30,964 bases of DNA from an uncultured Muribaculaceae bacterium (GCA_910584905.1 CAJUCQ010000061.1:1-30964), one strand, 5' to 3'. Positions 6,768-15,918 are shown, counted from the stretch's first letter. Numbers and translations: made by a program. Notes: a model not told the origin generated them from the letters alone.

Positions 6768-8363
6768 ATGGGACGATACAGCTATTCTCGACGACGTTCG
6801 ACGCGCGTGCCCGTAGGCGTCACGGCCATCGGTGGCGACGAGCCCCTGAGGCTTCAGTCGATGACAAACACGCCGACACTCGACACCGAAGCCTGTGTGG
6901 CGCAGGCGCGACGCATCGCCGAGGCCGGAGCCGACCTCGTGCGGCTTACAGCCCAAGGCGTCACCCACGCGCGCAATCTCGGCAACATCCGACGCGAGCT
7001 GCGCGCCGCCGGAGTGGATACCCCGCTCGTGGCCGACATCCACTTCAACGCCGCCGCGGCTTTCGCGGCAGCCGAGGAGGTCGAGAAGGTGCGCATCAAT
7101 CCGGGAAACTTCGTCGACCCGGGCCGCACGTTCAAAAAGCTCACATACACCGATGAAGAGTATGCCGCCGAAATCGAACGCATACGCGAAAAGCTCGTTC
7201 CGTTCCTCGCCTTGTGCCGCGAGCATGGCACGGCCCTGCGCCTCGGAGTCAACCACGGGTCGCTGTCCGACCGCATCATGAGCCGCTACGGCGACACTCC
7301 CGAGGGGATGGTCGAATCCGCCATGGAATTTCTGCGTATATGCCGCGAAGAGAACTTCGACAACGTTGTAATCAGCATAAAAGCGTCGAACGTGACTGTC
7401 ATGACCTCGACGGTGCGCCTGCTTGTCGAGCGCATGGATGACGAAGGTATGGCCTATCCGCTTCATCTCGGCGTGACCGAGGCCGGCGACGGCGAGGACG
7501 GACGCGTAAAATCGGCCGTCGGAATCGGCTCGTTGCTGGCCGACGGCATCGGCGACACCATCCGCGTGAGCCTCAGCGAGGCGCCCGAGGCCGAACTGCC
7601 CGTGGCCCAGCTGCTCGCCGACCACATAGCCCGCATGGCGGCGGCTCCGGCAGCCGACGGCCCCGGCGCGCCCGCCGCCCGCGTCTACGGCAGGCGGCGG
7701 AAGTCGGAGGCGCGGGGTATTATCGGCGGCGACAACGTGCCGGCCGTCATCGGACTCGACATCAAGGCCGCCGACATCCCCGAAGGAGTCACGACCGTAA
7801 GCTCATCACACGCCAACCGCATAGCCGATATCCGCGCTCAAATAGACCGCCTCGGCGAGTCAACGACGCCCGTCATCGTGCGCCTGAGCTATCCGTCTTC
7901 GATGTCGCCCGAAGAGGTGAGCATCGCCGCGTCCGTCGACTTCGGCGCCCTGCTGCTCGAAGGCTATCGCGACGCTATCGAACTCGATGCGCCTTCGCTC
8001 GGCGACGAACAGGCTCACGCCCTTGCGCTGACAATCCTTCAGGCCACCCGCACCCGCATCTCCAAGACTGAATTCATAGCTTGTCCCGGCTGCGGGCGCA
8101 CACTCTTTGACCTCGGGAGCGTCCTCTCGGAAATCAAGGCCGCCTGCTCGCACCTGTCGGGCCTGAAAATCGGCGTTATGGGCTGTATCGTCAACGGCCC
8201 GGGCGAAATGGCCGACGCCGACTACGGCTACGTCGGAGCAGGCGCCGGACGCGTAAGTCTCTACAAGGGCAAAGAATGCGTGATGAAAAACATTCCCGCA
8301 CCCGAAGCCCTCCCCCACCTCATAGAGCTGATAAAAGCCGGCGGCGACTGGAAAGACAAATAA
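6768..8363 (+). CDS. ispG: 4-hydroxy-3-methylbut-2-enyl diphosphate synthase (extended form)
   Basis: This is a 531-residue IspG/GcpE, the MEP-pathway iron-sulfur enzyme that reduces MEcPP to HMBPP. The TIM-barrel N-terminus is clear (VPVGVTAIGG, LQSMTNTPT, LVADIHFN, VRINPGNF, LRLGVNHGS). The C-terminal domain holds the [4Fe-4S] ligands C439-PG-C442 and C473 in GCIVNGPGE. A middle domain of roughly 150 residues (about 280-430) separates the two, as in the plant/Bacteroidetes three-domain type; E. coli-type enzymes are about 370 residues. It is somewhat shorter than the roughly 600-residue forms I associate with Bacteroides. Its TAA stop and the ATG of the M16 peptidase gene share one base (TAATG). 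Confidence 0.95.
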   Translation: MGRYSYSRRRSTRVPVGVTAIGGDEPLRLQSMTNTPTLDTEACVAQARRIAEAGADLVRLTAQGVTHARNLGNIRRELRAAGVDTPLVADIHFNAAAAFAAAEEVEKVRINPGNFVDPGRTFKKLTYTDEEYAAEIERIREKLVPFLALCREHGTALRLGVNHGSLSDRIMSRYGDTPEGMVESAMEFLRICREENFDNVVISIKASNVTVMTSTVRLLVERMDDEGMAYPLHLGVTEAGDGEDGRVKSAVGIGSLLADGIGDTIRVSLSEAPEAELPVAQLLADHIARMAAAPAADGPGAPAARVYGRRRKSEARGIIGGDNVPAVIGLDIKAADIPEGVTTVSSSHANRIADIRAQIDRLGESTTPVIVRLSYPSSMSPEEVSIAASVDFGALLLEGYRDAIELDAPSLGDEQAHALALTILQATRTRISKTEFIACPGCGRTLFDLGSVLSEIKAACSHLSGLKIGVMGCIVNGPGEMADADYGYVGAGAGRVSLYKGKECVMKNIPAPEALPHLIELIKAGGDWKDK

Positions 8364-9613
8364 TGGCCAAAGAAGAAGATATCATCGTCGAGGACCTTTC
8401 AGGAGGCCTGCGGCTTGTGTACATGCACCGCCGCGATGCCCGTGCCGGCATCCTCGGGGTCGCCGTCCGCGCCGGTAGCGCCGACGACGGCGACGGACGC
8501 GAAGGTCTGGCCCACTTTGTGGAGCACACGATTTTCAAGGGCACGCAGAAGCGGTCGTCATGGCACATCATAAACCGCATGGAATCAGTGGGCGGCGAAC
8601 TGAACGCCTACACCGGCAAGGAAGAGACCGTGGTCTACACCGTATTCCCTTCCGGCGAAGCCGCCCGCGGAGCCGAACTTGTGGCCGACCTCATCGTCAA
8701 CTCCCGTTTCCCCGAACGCGAACTTGCGAAAGAGCGCGAAGTCGTCGGAGACGAAATCGACTCCTATCTCGACACTCCGTCGGAAGCCGTGTTCGACGAC
8801 TTCGAAGACCTCATGTTCGCCGGGAGTCCGCTGGGCCACAACATTCTCGGCTCGCGGGCCACTCTCGAGCGCTTCACCCCCGAAGTCTGCCGCGAGTATC
8901 TGCGGACAAACTACATGAGGTCCAACATGGTGGTATTCTACTGCGGCGGGCGCACACTCAAGGCTATCCGCGCCATCTGCGAACGCGCCTTCGCCGAAGT
9001 GCCCTGCGGGCCGGAGACGCCCTGCGGCGCAGAGTCGGTTTTGTGCCAGTCCGCGCCTTTCGACATAACCAAAGCCGTCGAAACCCACCAGTCGAACACG
9101 GTTATCGGTTGTCGCGTCCCTGGGCTATACAGCGCCGACAGGCACGCCGTGGCCCTTCTGGCCAATATCCTCGGAGGACCGGGGATGAACTCGCTTCTGA
9201 ACGTTGAGCTGCGCGAGCGCCGCGGGCTTGTCTATTCGGTGGAAGCCTCCACGACCATGTTTTCCTCAGGCGGAGCATTGTGCGTCTACTACGGATGTGA
9301 CCCCGGCGACAACCGCCGGTGCAGAAACCTGTGTATCTCAGTGGCCGAAAAGCTTGCCGAAAAAGGCCTCGGCGAACGGCGTCTCGAAGCGGCCAAGAAG
9401 CAGTATCTCGGGCAAATGCTCATCGCGGGCGAGAACCGCGAGAACCGCATTCTCGCGGCGGCGCGTTCAGTGCTCTTCAGGGGCCATGCGCCCACGCTTG
9501 CCGAAAGCGGCGCGGCCATAGCCTCGGTAAGCAACGACGAACTCCGTCGGCTCGTCGCGCGACTCGCCGACGAGCACTCGGTGCTCAGTCTCGCGCCTGA
9601 ACGCGAAGCCTGA
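8363..9613 (+). CDS. M16 family zinc metallopeptidase
   Basis: This is a 416-residue pitrilysin-type protease. The start is placed at the ATG at 8363 (MAKEEDIIVEDLSGG), which overlaps the ispG stop in TAATG. An upstream in-frame ATG at 8276 would add 29 basic, proline-rich residues that lie inside ispG. The inverted zinc motif is H51-FVE-H55 with the third ligand Glu131 in VVGDEI, the expected spacing of about 75. The C-terminal M16 domain carries the R/Y pair region ELRERRGLVYSVEAS. The length fits a single-chain, two-domain M16B protease. No signal peptide is visible, so it is probably cytosolic. Substrates are unknown. Confidence 0.93.
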   Translation: MAKEEDIIVEDLSGGLRLVYMHRRDARAGILGVAVRAGSADDGDGREGLAHFVEHTIFKGTQKRSSWHIINRMESVGGELNAYTGKEETVVYTVFPSGEAARGAELVADLIVNSRFPERELAKEREVVGDEIDSYLDTPSEAVFDDFEDLMFAGSPLGHNILGSRATLERFTPEVCREYLRTNYMRSNMVVFYCGGRTLKAIRAICERAFAEVPCGPETPCGAESVLCQSAPFDITKAVETHQSNTVIGCRVPGLYSADRHAVALLANILGGPGMNSLLNVELRERRGLVYSVEASTTMFSSGGALCVYYGCDPGDNRRCRNLCISVAEKLAEKGLGERRLEAAKKQYLGQMLIAGENRENRILAAARSVLFRGHAPTLAESGAAIASVSNDELRRLVARLADEHSVLSLAPEREA

Positions 9614-9634
9614 CTTCGGCTCATACCTCAAAGA

Positions 9635-9679
9635 CAAGGCCTGCATCCCGACGCACAGCGTCAACGGATGCAGGCCTTG
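9635..9679. terminator. Strong hairpin between convergent genes
   Basis: CAAGGCCTGCATCC (9635-9648) and GGATGCAGGCCTTG (9666-9679) are perfectly complementary 14-nt arms. The loop holds a further GACG/CGTC pairing. It lies between the convergent M16 peptidase and GH66 genes and could stop transcripts from both sides, although flanking T-tracts are poor. Confidence 0.7.
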
Positions 9680-9714
9680 CCATAACCAAATCAAACTACC
9701 CCATCAGGAGTATA

Positions 9715-11739
9715 TCATTCGAGGACGAGCATCGTCCAGTAGTCCAGCGAGGGGACCGTCACTTTCACGGAGCGCCCCTGCTGTGTGAATTCGAGCGCCC
9801 TCGGAGCGCAGGCGTCAGTGTCGGGGCTTGCAGCCCATACTTTCGATACCATGCGGTCGGAGTCGATGTCGAGCGTGATTTCCGTCTGCTTTTCGGGGCG
9901 CGGCATGTCGCCGTTGAGGTCGCGCCAGCTGAGCGAGTTGATGTTTTTGAAATTCAGGAGATGAAACACACGCGCACCGCTGTCGGTCTCCTTGGCATGG
10001 ACGACAATCCGCCGCGGCTTGGGCCCCCCGGCATAGTTCCATACACACAGTTCATGGCCGGAGAGCGAGGTCAACGTCGGCGTAAGCTCGCGGACCGTGT
10101 CGTAGATATAGTTCTCGTAGGCGGTGATGAAGTCATAGTAGCGGGTCACGGCCTGCTTGAGTTCATCGTCCATGTGCAGATTTGTGTTCGGGAAATACTC
10201 GTTGCAGAGCATATTGCCTCCGGTGCCCAGTTCGAGATGCGCTCCTCCGAGAGCGAAAATACAAGCGTCGGTAAGAAGCACGCCGGGGGTGTTGAAGGCC
10301 TTCCCGTAGTTGGCCACGCCGTAATCATAGTTCATATAATTGGCGAAGATGGTCTTCATGTCGTTTCCTCCGGCCTGCTTGTGGTCGAAAATACACCAGT
10401 ATATGTCCATGAAGTCGGCCTCGCCGCCCCACAACTCGCTGTAGCATGCGTCGACCACGCCGGATGAAGCAATCTGCGTCGCACCATGCTTTGAAACGGA
10501 GTTCATGATAAGAGATTTCTGCGGATGTCGGCTCTTGAAGGCTTTAAGGAGAGAGGGGAATCTGTCGGCCATCAGGTAGCGGTTGCCGTAATAGTCGTAG
10601 ATATATCCGTCGCCGCGCTTTCCGACCTGATCGACCTGAAAGCCGTCGAAATCGAGGTTACGGTAGACTTCGTCGTTCCTGTCGCAGAGATAGTTCTGCC
10701 AAGCCTCGTTTCCGGGGTCTACGAATGTAATATCGCTTTTCCAGCCTTCGGGGAGGCGATGGTAGTCCTTTTCATTATGCCCGGCGTCGAAATAATAGTA
10801 CCATTCGTCGCTTACCCCGTCCTCCGCGGCACCGGCTCTTTCGAGCGCTCCGAAGCCGAGATTGTAGAAGAGCGAGTGCATATTGTAGGAGTGCTGGTTT
10901 TCGATGAGAGTCTTCACCACGTTGAGCGACACGCGATTGTTTGCGATGTCGGTATATTCGGCGTCGGCGCAGTAGGGGCGATGATGCTTCCAGTGCCAGT
11001 CCTGAAACTGCACGACGTTGATATGCCGGCGGTTGAGGAAAGCCACGTCGCCGCCGATATAGGGTTCTTTTCCGGGTTCGTACCACGCGGTGTAGCCGTT
11101 GCGCGGGAATCGCTTCCAGTGCGACGACACGTCTACACCGATTGAGCCGAGAATGACCTCGCGGCCGTCGCCGTCAATACGATATACGTCGACGAGATAG
11201 CCCCGGTAATCGGTCGCCGGGGGCGTCCACATCCACCATTCCTGCACGAGGGGGTGCTCGTTTATCACTTCCGCGCCCCGGCGATAACGCACGGTAGCGT
11301 CGGGATAGTCGGCAAAACGCGCGGCCTGAATCCAGACGTTTTCTCCGGGATTGTAGCGGGCGCGGTCGGTCCAGAGGTCGAAGGTGTTGATGTCGGGAGT
11401 GCCTGCGGCCACCTCGCGCACAGGCACGGCATGGACGTCGGACTCGCCGAGGGATGTGTACGACCAGTTGCGCGAGGACGAGAAAACCTTGTTTCCGGCC
11501 GGAGCGAGCGGCGTCCCCTCGCCGTCGGCAAACATTATCACTTCGTTTTCGCCGATAGAAGCGACTGCCGTGTGGAAGTCGCCTTCGGACACGCGTGCCA
11601 TATCAGCGGCCGATGCGTCAGGGAATGCGCTCCCTGCCTGAGCCACGCCTATGCGCACTGTAGAGTTCTGCGCAAAAGCCGTCGCACTGCACAACAGGAC
11701 GGCTGCCGCGTGGATAAATAACTTTTTATGTTCTGTCAT
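9715..11739 (-). CDS. Glycoside hydrolase family 66, dextranase-like
   Basis: This is a 674-residue secreted protein with a type I signal peptide (MTEHKKLFIHAAAVLLCSATAFA, cleavage before QN). An N-terminal beta-sandwich region (about residues 100-200: FDLWTDRARYNPGENVWIQA) precedes a TIM-barrel. NLDFDGFQVDQVGKRGD contains the conserved GH66 Asp, here Asp370, the likely nucleophile. Glu435 in YSELW is at a distance suitable for the acid/base. A C-terminal beta domain ends at WTMLVLE. GH66 members are endo-dextranases or cycloisomaltooligosaccharide glucanotransferases acting on alpha-1,6-glucan. Hydrolysis is the likelier activity because I see no CITase-type CBM35 insertion. The start overlaps the SusE/F-like stop by 4 bases, so the two proteins are made together. 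Confidence 0.88.
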   Translation of the reverse strand: MTEHKKLFIHAAAVLLCSATAFAQNSTVRIGVAQAGSAFPDASAADMARVSEGDFHTAVASIGENEVIMFADGEGTPLAPAGNKVFSSSRNWSYTSLGESDVHAVPVREVAAGTPDINTFDLWTDRARYNPGENVWIQAARFADYPDATVRYRRGAEVINEHPLVQEWWMWTPPATDYRGYLVDVYRIDGDGREVILGSIGVDVSSHWKRFPRNGYTAWYEPGKEPYIGGDVAFLNRRHINVVQFQDWHWKHHRPYCADAEYTDIANNRVSLNVVKTLIENQHSYNMHSLFYNLGFGALERAGAAEDGVSDEWYYYFDAGHNEKDYHRLPEGWKSDITFVDPGNEAWQNYLCDRNDEVYRNLDFDGFQVDQVGKRGDGYIYDYYGNRYLMADRFPSLLKAFKSRHPQKSLIMNSVSKHGATQIASSGVVDACYSELWGGEADFMDIYWCIFDHKQAGGNDMKTIFANYMNYDYGVANYGKAFNTPGVLLTDACIFALGGAHLELGTGGNMLCNEYFPNTNLHMDDELKQAVTRYYDFITAYENYIYDTVRELTPTLTSLSGHELCVWNYAGGPKPRRIVVHAKETDSGARVFHLLNFKNINSLSWRDLNGDMPRPEKQTEITLDIDSDRMVSKVWAASPDTDACAPRALEFTQQGRSVKVTVPSLDYWTMLVLE

Positions 11740-13073
11740 TTTACTGAAATCTTAAATGTATTGTTGTCAACCTTTACGATATAAATTCCCGCCTCCACGC
11801 TGCAGGGCGCGGTGTCGCTGACGAGGATGCCTGCGATGTTGCAGACGGCGACACGGGAGTAAGCGCCGTGGACCTCAATGCGTCCGGCGCGGGCTTTCAC
11901 GGTCACGTCAGCCTCGGGCAAAGCCTCGTTTGAGGTGACGGCGACAAGTTTTGCCTGCAACGAGGGGTGCGGACCCGAGAAATCTGCGGATACGACATAT
12001 ACGCCGTCGGCGTCGACGCTGTACGAGCCGGCATCGAGAGGCGCGAGATTATGCGTCTCGCCGCCGGAGATGTCGGTGTCGGCATTAGGGCTTATCACCG
12101 AATGCTCCCACGCGGCGGGATTGTATGAAAGTTTGTAGGCCGTGTTTTTACGGAGAGGCATCCGCGAGGAGAACACACCCGGACTCACATTCGCTATTTC
12201 TGCGGCCTCGGATGCCGTCTCGCCGATATACAGGCGGGAGGGTACAGGGCAGAAATGTACACTCCGGGCCTGACGGTCGAGAGCCACGAGATAGCGGCCG
12301 GGGGCCGAGCTGAAAGCCCCGGCCAGCGACGGCTCGGCGGTGATATCGGCGTGCACGGCATAGAAGCGGTCGTTGTCGCCGCGCAGAAATTCAAGATTAT
12401 AGCGGCCCGACTTGGGCACCATGTATTTGAAATCAATGAAGTTGCCCGAGCTGTCGTGGTCGGAGGTATTATAGACCATCTGATGGCCGCCCTGCGAGAG
12501 AACATCGCCTTCGAAGGGGGCGTTGTAGCACGGCGCCCAGTCGCGCCCTGAGCCGTCAAGAATCTTCAGTTCGCCCTGACGGAGCTGTCCTTCCCACTTG
12601 ACGACGCCATCGTTGTCGGCGAAGACGGGAATAGTGGAGTCGAGCGTCCAGCCCAATGCGGCCGGACCTGTGAATGAAAGCACCGGGCGCCGGAAATTGA
12701 CTTTCATATCCCTGAGACTCACAATTATCCTCACCACACCGGGGACAGTGTTTATAAACTTGTTGTCGGTGCCGTTGCGATAAAAGAGGTCGTATCGGCC
12801 GCCATCCTCGAACTCAAGGCCCTGCGAGCTTGTAACGATAGAACTGCTCCAGTCGCCCCTGACATTCAGAAATTTCAATTCGCCGCATCCGAGCCATCCG
12901 TCCCACAGGAAACAGTCGTTGCCGATAGGGGTCATTTCTTCGGGGAGATTTTCGTTCCACCCTGCCGGCGTCGCATCTCCGATGAGATACAGTTGGAGAT
13001 AATTGATTTCGGCTGAAACGTGCAATCCGCACAAAACGGTCGAGGATAGAAGTAAAATTAATAATCGACGCAT
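11736..13073 (-). CDS. SusE/SusF-like carbohydrate-binding secreted protein with C-terminal sorting-like domain
   Basis: This is a 445-residue protein. A signal peptide ends near HVSA-EIN; there is no convincing lipobox. Residues about 26-120 begin LQLYLIGDATPAGW, the typical opening of SusE/SusF starch-binding modules. A second module follows (about 130-245: LSFTGPAALGWTLDST), with a third partial one around 255-340. The last 50 residues (GRIEVHGAYSRVAVCNIAG, GIYIVKV, KISVK) resemble a Por/type IX sorting-type C-terminal domain, but that is inference. SusE/F proteins are normally lipid-anchored; this one seems not to be. It is the first gene of a two-gene operon with the GH66 enzyme and probably binds alpha-glucan for it. 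Confidence 0.75.
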   Translation of the reverse strand: MRRLLILLLSSTVLCGLHVSAEINYLQLYLIGDATPAGWNENLPEEMTPIGNDCFLWDGWLGCGELKFLNVRGDWSSSIVTSSQGLEFEDGGRYDLFYRNGTDNKFINTVPGVVRIIVSLRDMKVNFRRPVLSFTGPAALGWTLDSTIPVFADNDGVVKWEGQLRQGELKILDGSGRDWAPCYNAPFEGDVLSQGGHQMVYNTSDHDSSGNFIDFKYMVPKSGRYNLEFLRGDNDRFYAVHADITAEPSLAGAFSSAPGRYLVALDRQARSVHFCPVPSRLYIGETASEAAEIANVSPGVFSSRMPLRKNTAYKLSYNPAAWEHSVISPNADTDISGGETHNLAPLDAGSYSVDADGVYVVSADFSGPHPSLQAKLVAVTSNEALPEADVTVKARAGRIEVHGAYSRVAVCNIAGILVSDTAPCSVEAGIYIVKVDNNTFKISVK

Positions 13074-13121
13074 AATATCAATCAGGTGTCAGGTTATAGA
13101 TTCAAGGGGCTGATGTCGGAA

Positions 13122-13129
13122 CAAAATTA
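13122..13129 (-). promoter_or_regulatory. -7 element for the SusE/F-GH66 operon
   Basis: CAAAATTA on the plus strand is TAATTTTG on the minus strand. It lies about 49 nt upstream of the ATG at 13073. A TTG at the -33 position (plus-strand CAA at 13150-13152) is 20 nt away. Confidence 0.65.
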
Positions 13130-13336
13130 CAATTTGTTTTCCGCCCGCCCAACGCCCCGACGGTGAAATATAGCGCAGGCTTGTGCACTACACACTGATT
13201 ACAAATTCATTGCACAACGCAAAACAGGGCTTTTTGGTAGTCGAAAGTTATTGCCGAGGCAATCAATACAGACCGAATCGACAGTGTTAAACGCACGCAT
13301 TCCGTCAAGTTTTTTCAGTATGAGATATTTTTTGAT

Positions 13337-13344
13337 TAACTTTG
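13337..13344 (+). promoter_or_regulatory. -7 element for the dsbD-serB operon
   Basis: TAACTTTG followed by CAG is an exact TAnnTTTG match, 36 nt before the ATG at 13381. The -33 position lies in a T-run (13311-13315) without a perfect TTTG. The 307-bp divergent interval 13074-13380 holds nothing else I can identify. Confidence 0.6.
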
Positions 13345-13380
13345 CAGTAAATATAACCTGAAAACAATTCCGATTCAGAT

Positions 13381-13869
13381 ATGAAGGCAAAAAACAACTG
13401 TATAAAGATTGCGATGTTGGTGCTTGTGCTTGTGGCGGCGTTTGCCACCGCTGCGGCGCAAAGCCAATCGCCCGTTCGCTGGCGAACATTCGTAAAAATG
13501 ACCGGCCCGACAGAAGGCACGGTGACGCTTCGCTGTCTTGTAGCGCCCGGCACGCACGTCTACGGCATGAATATCCCCGAAGGCGGCCCGAAAGCCACAA
13601 GCATTGATTTCAGCGGCTCCGAGGGCATAACCTTTCAAGGAAAGGCCGAAGCCGTGCCTGCGGCCGAAAGCGTCGACGACGCCCTTTTCGGCATGAAGCT
13701 CGAGCAATGGAGCTCCAACTTCGAGGTGCGTCGGAAATTCCGCCTCACCGGGCCGGCCGATAAGGCCAAGCTGAACGTCCGCATCGTCTACATGAGCTGC
13801 GACAACCAAAACTGCCGACCGCCCAAAACCGAAACAATCACGGCAAGAATACCTGCCTACACCAAATAA
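13381..13869 (+). CDS. Free-standing DsbD N-terminal-like periplasmic domain protein
   Basis: This 162-residue exported protein has a signal peptide ending near ATAAA-QS. The mature part is a single immunoglobulin-like domain matching the N-terminal (alpha) domain of DsbD: APGTHVYGMNIPEGG, then a redox pair C140-DNQN-C145 followed by PPKTE. This domain normally passes electrons from membrane DsbD to periplasmic thiol partners. Here it is encoded alone, 9 nt before a full-length DsbD that already has its own copy with the same Cx4C spacing. It may be a second, dedicated electron outlet. It is the first gene of a six-gene operon. Confidence 0.85.
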   Translation: MKAKNNCIKIAMLVLVLVAAFATAAAQSQSPVRWRTFVKMTGPTEGTVTLRCLVAPGTHVYGMNIPEGGPKATSIDFSGSEGITFQGKAEAVPAAESVDDALFGMKLEQWSSNFEVRRKFRLTGPADKAKLNVRIVYMSCDNQNCRPPKTETITARIPAYTK

Positions 13870-13878
13870 GGACATACA

Positions 13879-15918
13879 ATGACACACGCAAAGCATATCA
13901 CGAGCCTGACGGCGGCAACCGTGGCGCTGATTCTGATACTTACGGGGTTCGCGTCCAAGGCTTCAGCGGCCCCGCTGAGCACACACGCCCGGTGGGAGGC
14001 TACAATCGAGAAGGTGTCGGAGCGCGAGGGCATCCTCCGCGTCAAGGGCATCATCGAGGATGGCTGGCACGTTTACGGCACAGTCATGCCCGAATACGAC
14101 GAAAAGGCGGCTGTTCCCGACCCCACGACGCTCACTATCACGCCCGCTCCGGGCCTGACGGTGATTGACGCCGACGCTCCGGCGGAATGTTCGGAGCAAC
14201 CGGATATCCACTTCGACGAGCTGATGCAGCTGAATTTGCCGTGGCTGTCGGGGACGTTCACACTCAGCCGCCGCTTCCGCCTCGACGATGGCGTCAAGGG
14301 CGCCACCATCGCGGGCGAGGTCCGCTACATGAGCTGCAGCACAAAGCTTTGCACGTCGCCGTCGCGCTATGAATTTTCGCTTTCGTTCGGCGAGGTCGCC
14401 GCGGCGACGGTCCAAGAATCCGAGAGCGTTCCTGAAGCCGACCCCGGCGTGAGCACGGCTCTTTCGTCGAGCGGCAGCGTATCGAAGGAAATAATCGAAG
14501 AGTGGTGGGCGCCGGTCGAGACCGAGACCCACTCGGAGTCGCAGTCGTACTGGCTGATTTTCATCTTCGGCTTCCTCGGCGGTCTGGTAGCATTGCTGAC
14601 GCCGTGTGTATGGCCGATGATTCCTATGACGATGAGTTTCTTTCTCAAGGGCAAGAAGAGCCGCAGGCGCTCCATCGCCGACGCAATCTCTTACGGGCTC
14701 AGCATCATTGTCATCTTCCTTTTGCTCGGTATAGTCATCACGCTTCTTTTCGGCCCGGGCAAGCTTAATGAAATCGCCACGAGTGCGGTTTTCAACGTCA
14801 TCTTCTTTTTGATACTCGTTGTGTTCGCGTTGTCGTTCCTCGGGGCGTTTGAAATCACACTTCCTTCGAAGTGGAGCAATGCGATGGATGCCAAGGCCGA
14901 GAAAACGACCGGTTTTGTGAGCATCTTCTTCATGGCCTTCACGCTTGTGCTCGTGAGCTTTTCGTGTACCGGCCCCATTATCGGCACGCTGCTTGTGGAG
15001 GCCTTCTCGGAAGGGAGTCTGATGGGTCCGCTTCTCGGGATGGGCGGGTTCGCGCTCGGGCTTGCCCTGCCGTTCGGGCTTTTCGCCTTCTTCCCGTCGA
15101 TGCTGAAAGAGCTTCCGCGTTCGGGTTCATGGCTGAACACGGTGAAAGTGGTCCTTGGATTTATCGAGCTGATACTGTCGCTCAAATTCTTGTCGGTAGC
15201 CGACCTTGCTTACGGGTGGGGGATTCTTGACCGCGAAATATTCCTTGCGATATGGATTGTGCTGTTTGTTCTCTTGGGGATGTATCTCCTCGGGAAACTT
15301 CACTTCCCCCACGATGATGTGGAGGAAGGCGGAGGAAAGACGGGGATTTTCCGCTTCTTCCTCGCCGTCGGTTCGCTTGGATTTGCGGTTTACCTCCTTC
15401 CGGGTATGTGGGGCGCTCCGCTCAAGGGAATCAGCGCGTTCGCTCCTCCGCTGTACACTCAGGACTTCAACCTCTATGGCGGCGAGTTCAAGGAGTACGC
15501 GGATTATGAGGAAGGGATGTCGGTGGCAGCCGAGAAGCACCTCCCCGTGTTGCTTGATTTTTCGGGCTATGCCTGCGTGAATTGCCGCAAGATGGAGGGC
15601 GCGGTATTCGACACTCCGGCGGTGCGCTCGATGATTGAGGACAACTATGTGATGATAAAGCTGATGGTCGACGACAAGACTCCGCTGCCCGAGGCCGTGA
15701 AAGTTGAAGAGAGCGGCCAGACGGTGACACTCCGCACGGTCGGGGACAAGTGGAGCTATCTCCAGCGCCATAAATTCAGCATCAATTCGCAGCCGTATTA
15801 TGTGCTTCTTGACAATAAAGGCAAGCCGCTCGGCGCACCTCGCTCATACGACGAGAGCATCGATGCATTCCTTGAATGGCTCCAAAACGGCATAGAGAAC
15901 TATAAAACCAGACGATGA
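13879..15918 (+). CDS. dsbD: Thiol:disulfide interchange protein DsbD
   Basis: This is a 679-residue, three-domain reductant conduit that carries electrons from cytosolic thioredoxin across the inner membrane. After a signal peptide (cleavage near ASKASA), the N-terminal domain has C153/C158 in YMSCSTKLC. The membrane domain has about eight helices with redox cysteines C243 (LTPCVWP) and C363 (SFSCTGP). The C-terminal thioredoxin domain carries C566-VN-C569 in YACVNCRKME. All six cysteines of the relay are present. It overlaps mazG by 4 bases. Confidence 0.94.
   Translation: MTHAKHITSLTAATVALILILTGFASKASAAPLSTHARWEATIEKVSEREGILRVKGIIEDGWHVYGTVMPEYDEKAAVPDPTTLTITPAPGLTVIDADAPAECSEQPDIHFDELMQLNLPWLSGTFTLSRRFRLDDGVKGATIAGEVRYMSCSTKLCTSPSRYEFSLSFGEVAAATVQESESVPEADPGVSTALSSSGSVSKEIIEEWWAPVETETHSESQSYWLIFIFGFLGGLVALLTPCVWPMIPMTMSFFLKGKKSRRRSIADAISYGLSIIVIFLLLGIVITLLFGPGKLNEIATSAVFNVIFFLILVVFALSFLGAFEITLPSKWSNAMDAKAEKTTGFVSIFFMAFTLVLVSFSCTGPIIGTLLVEAFSEGSLMGPLLGMGGFALGLALPFGLFAFFPSMLKELPRSGSWLNTVKVVLGFIELILSLKFLSVADLAYGWGILDREIFLAIWIVLFVLLGMYLLGKLHFPHDDVEEGGGKTGIFRFFLAVGSLGFAVYLLPGMWGAPLKGISAFAPPLYTQDFNLYGGEFKEYADYEEGMSVAAEKHLPVLLDFSGYACVNCRKMEGAVFDTPAVRSMIEDNYVMIKLMVDDKTPLPEAVKVEESGQTVTLRTVGDKWSYLQRHKFSINSQPYYVLLDNKGKPLGAPRSYDESIDAFLEWLQNGIENYKTRR

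Noticed and set aside
6534..7625. 363-codon minus-strand frame across purE/ispG
   Set aside because: Antisense to two well-supported enzymes; low-complexity Gly, Ala, Val and His composition with no recognisable motif.
8276..8362. Upstream start of the M16 peptidase at 8276
   Set aside because: The extra 29 residues are basic and proline-rich, lie inside ispG and are not part of the family. The ATG at 8363 overlaps the ispG stop, as expected for coupling.
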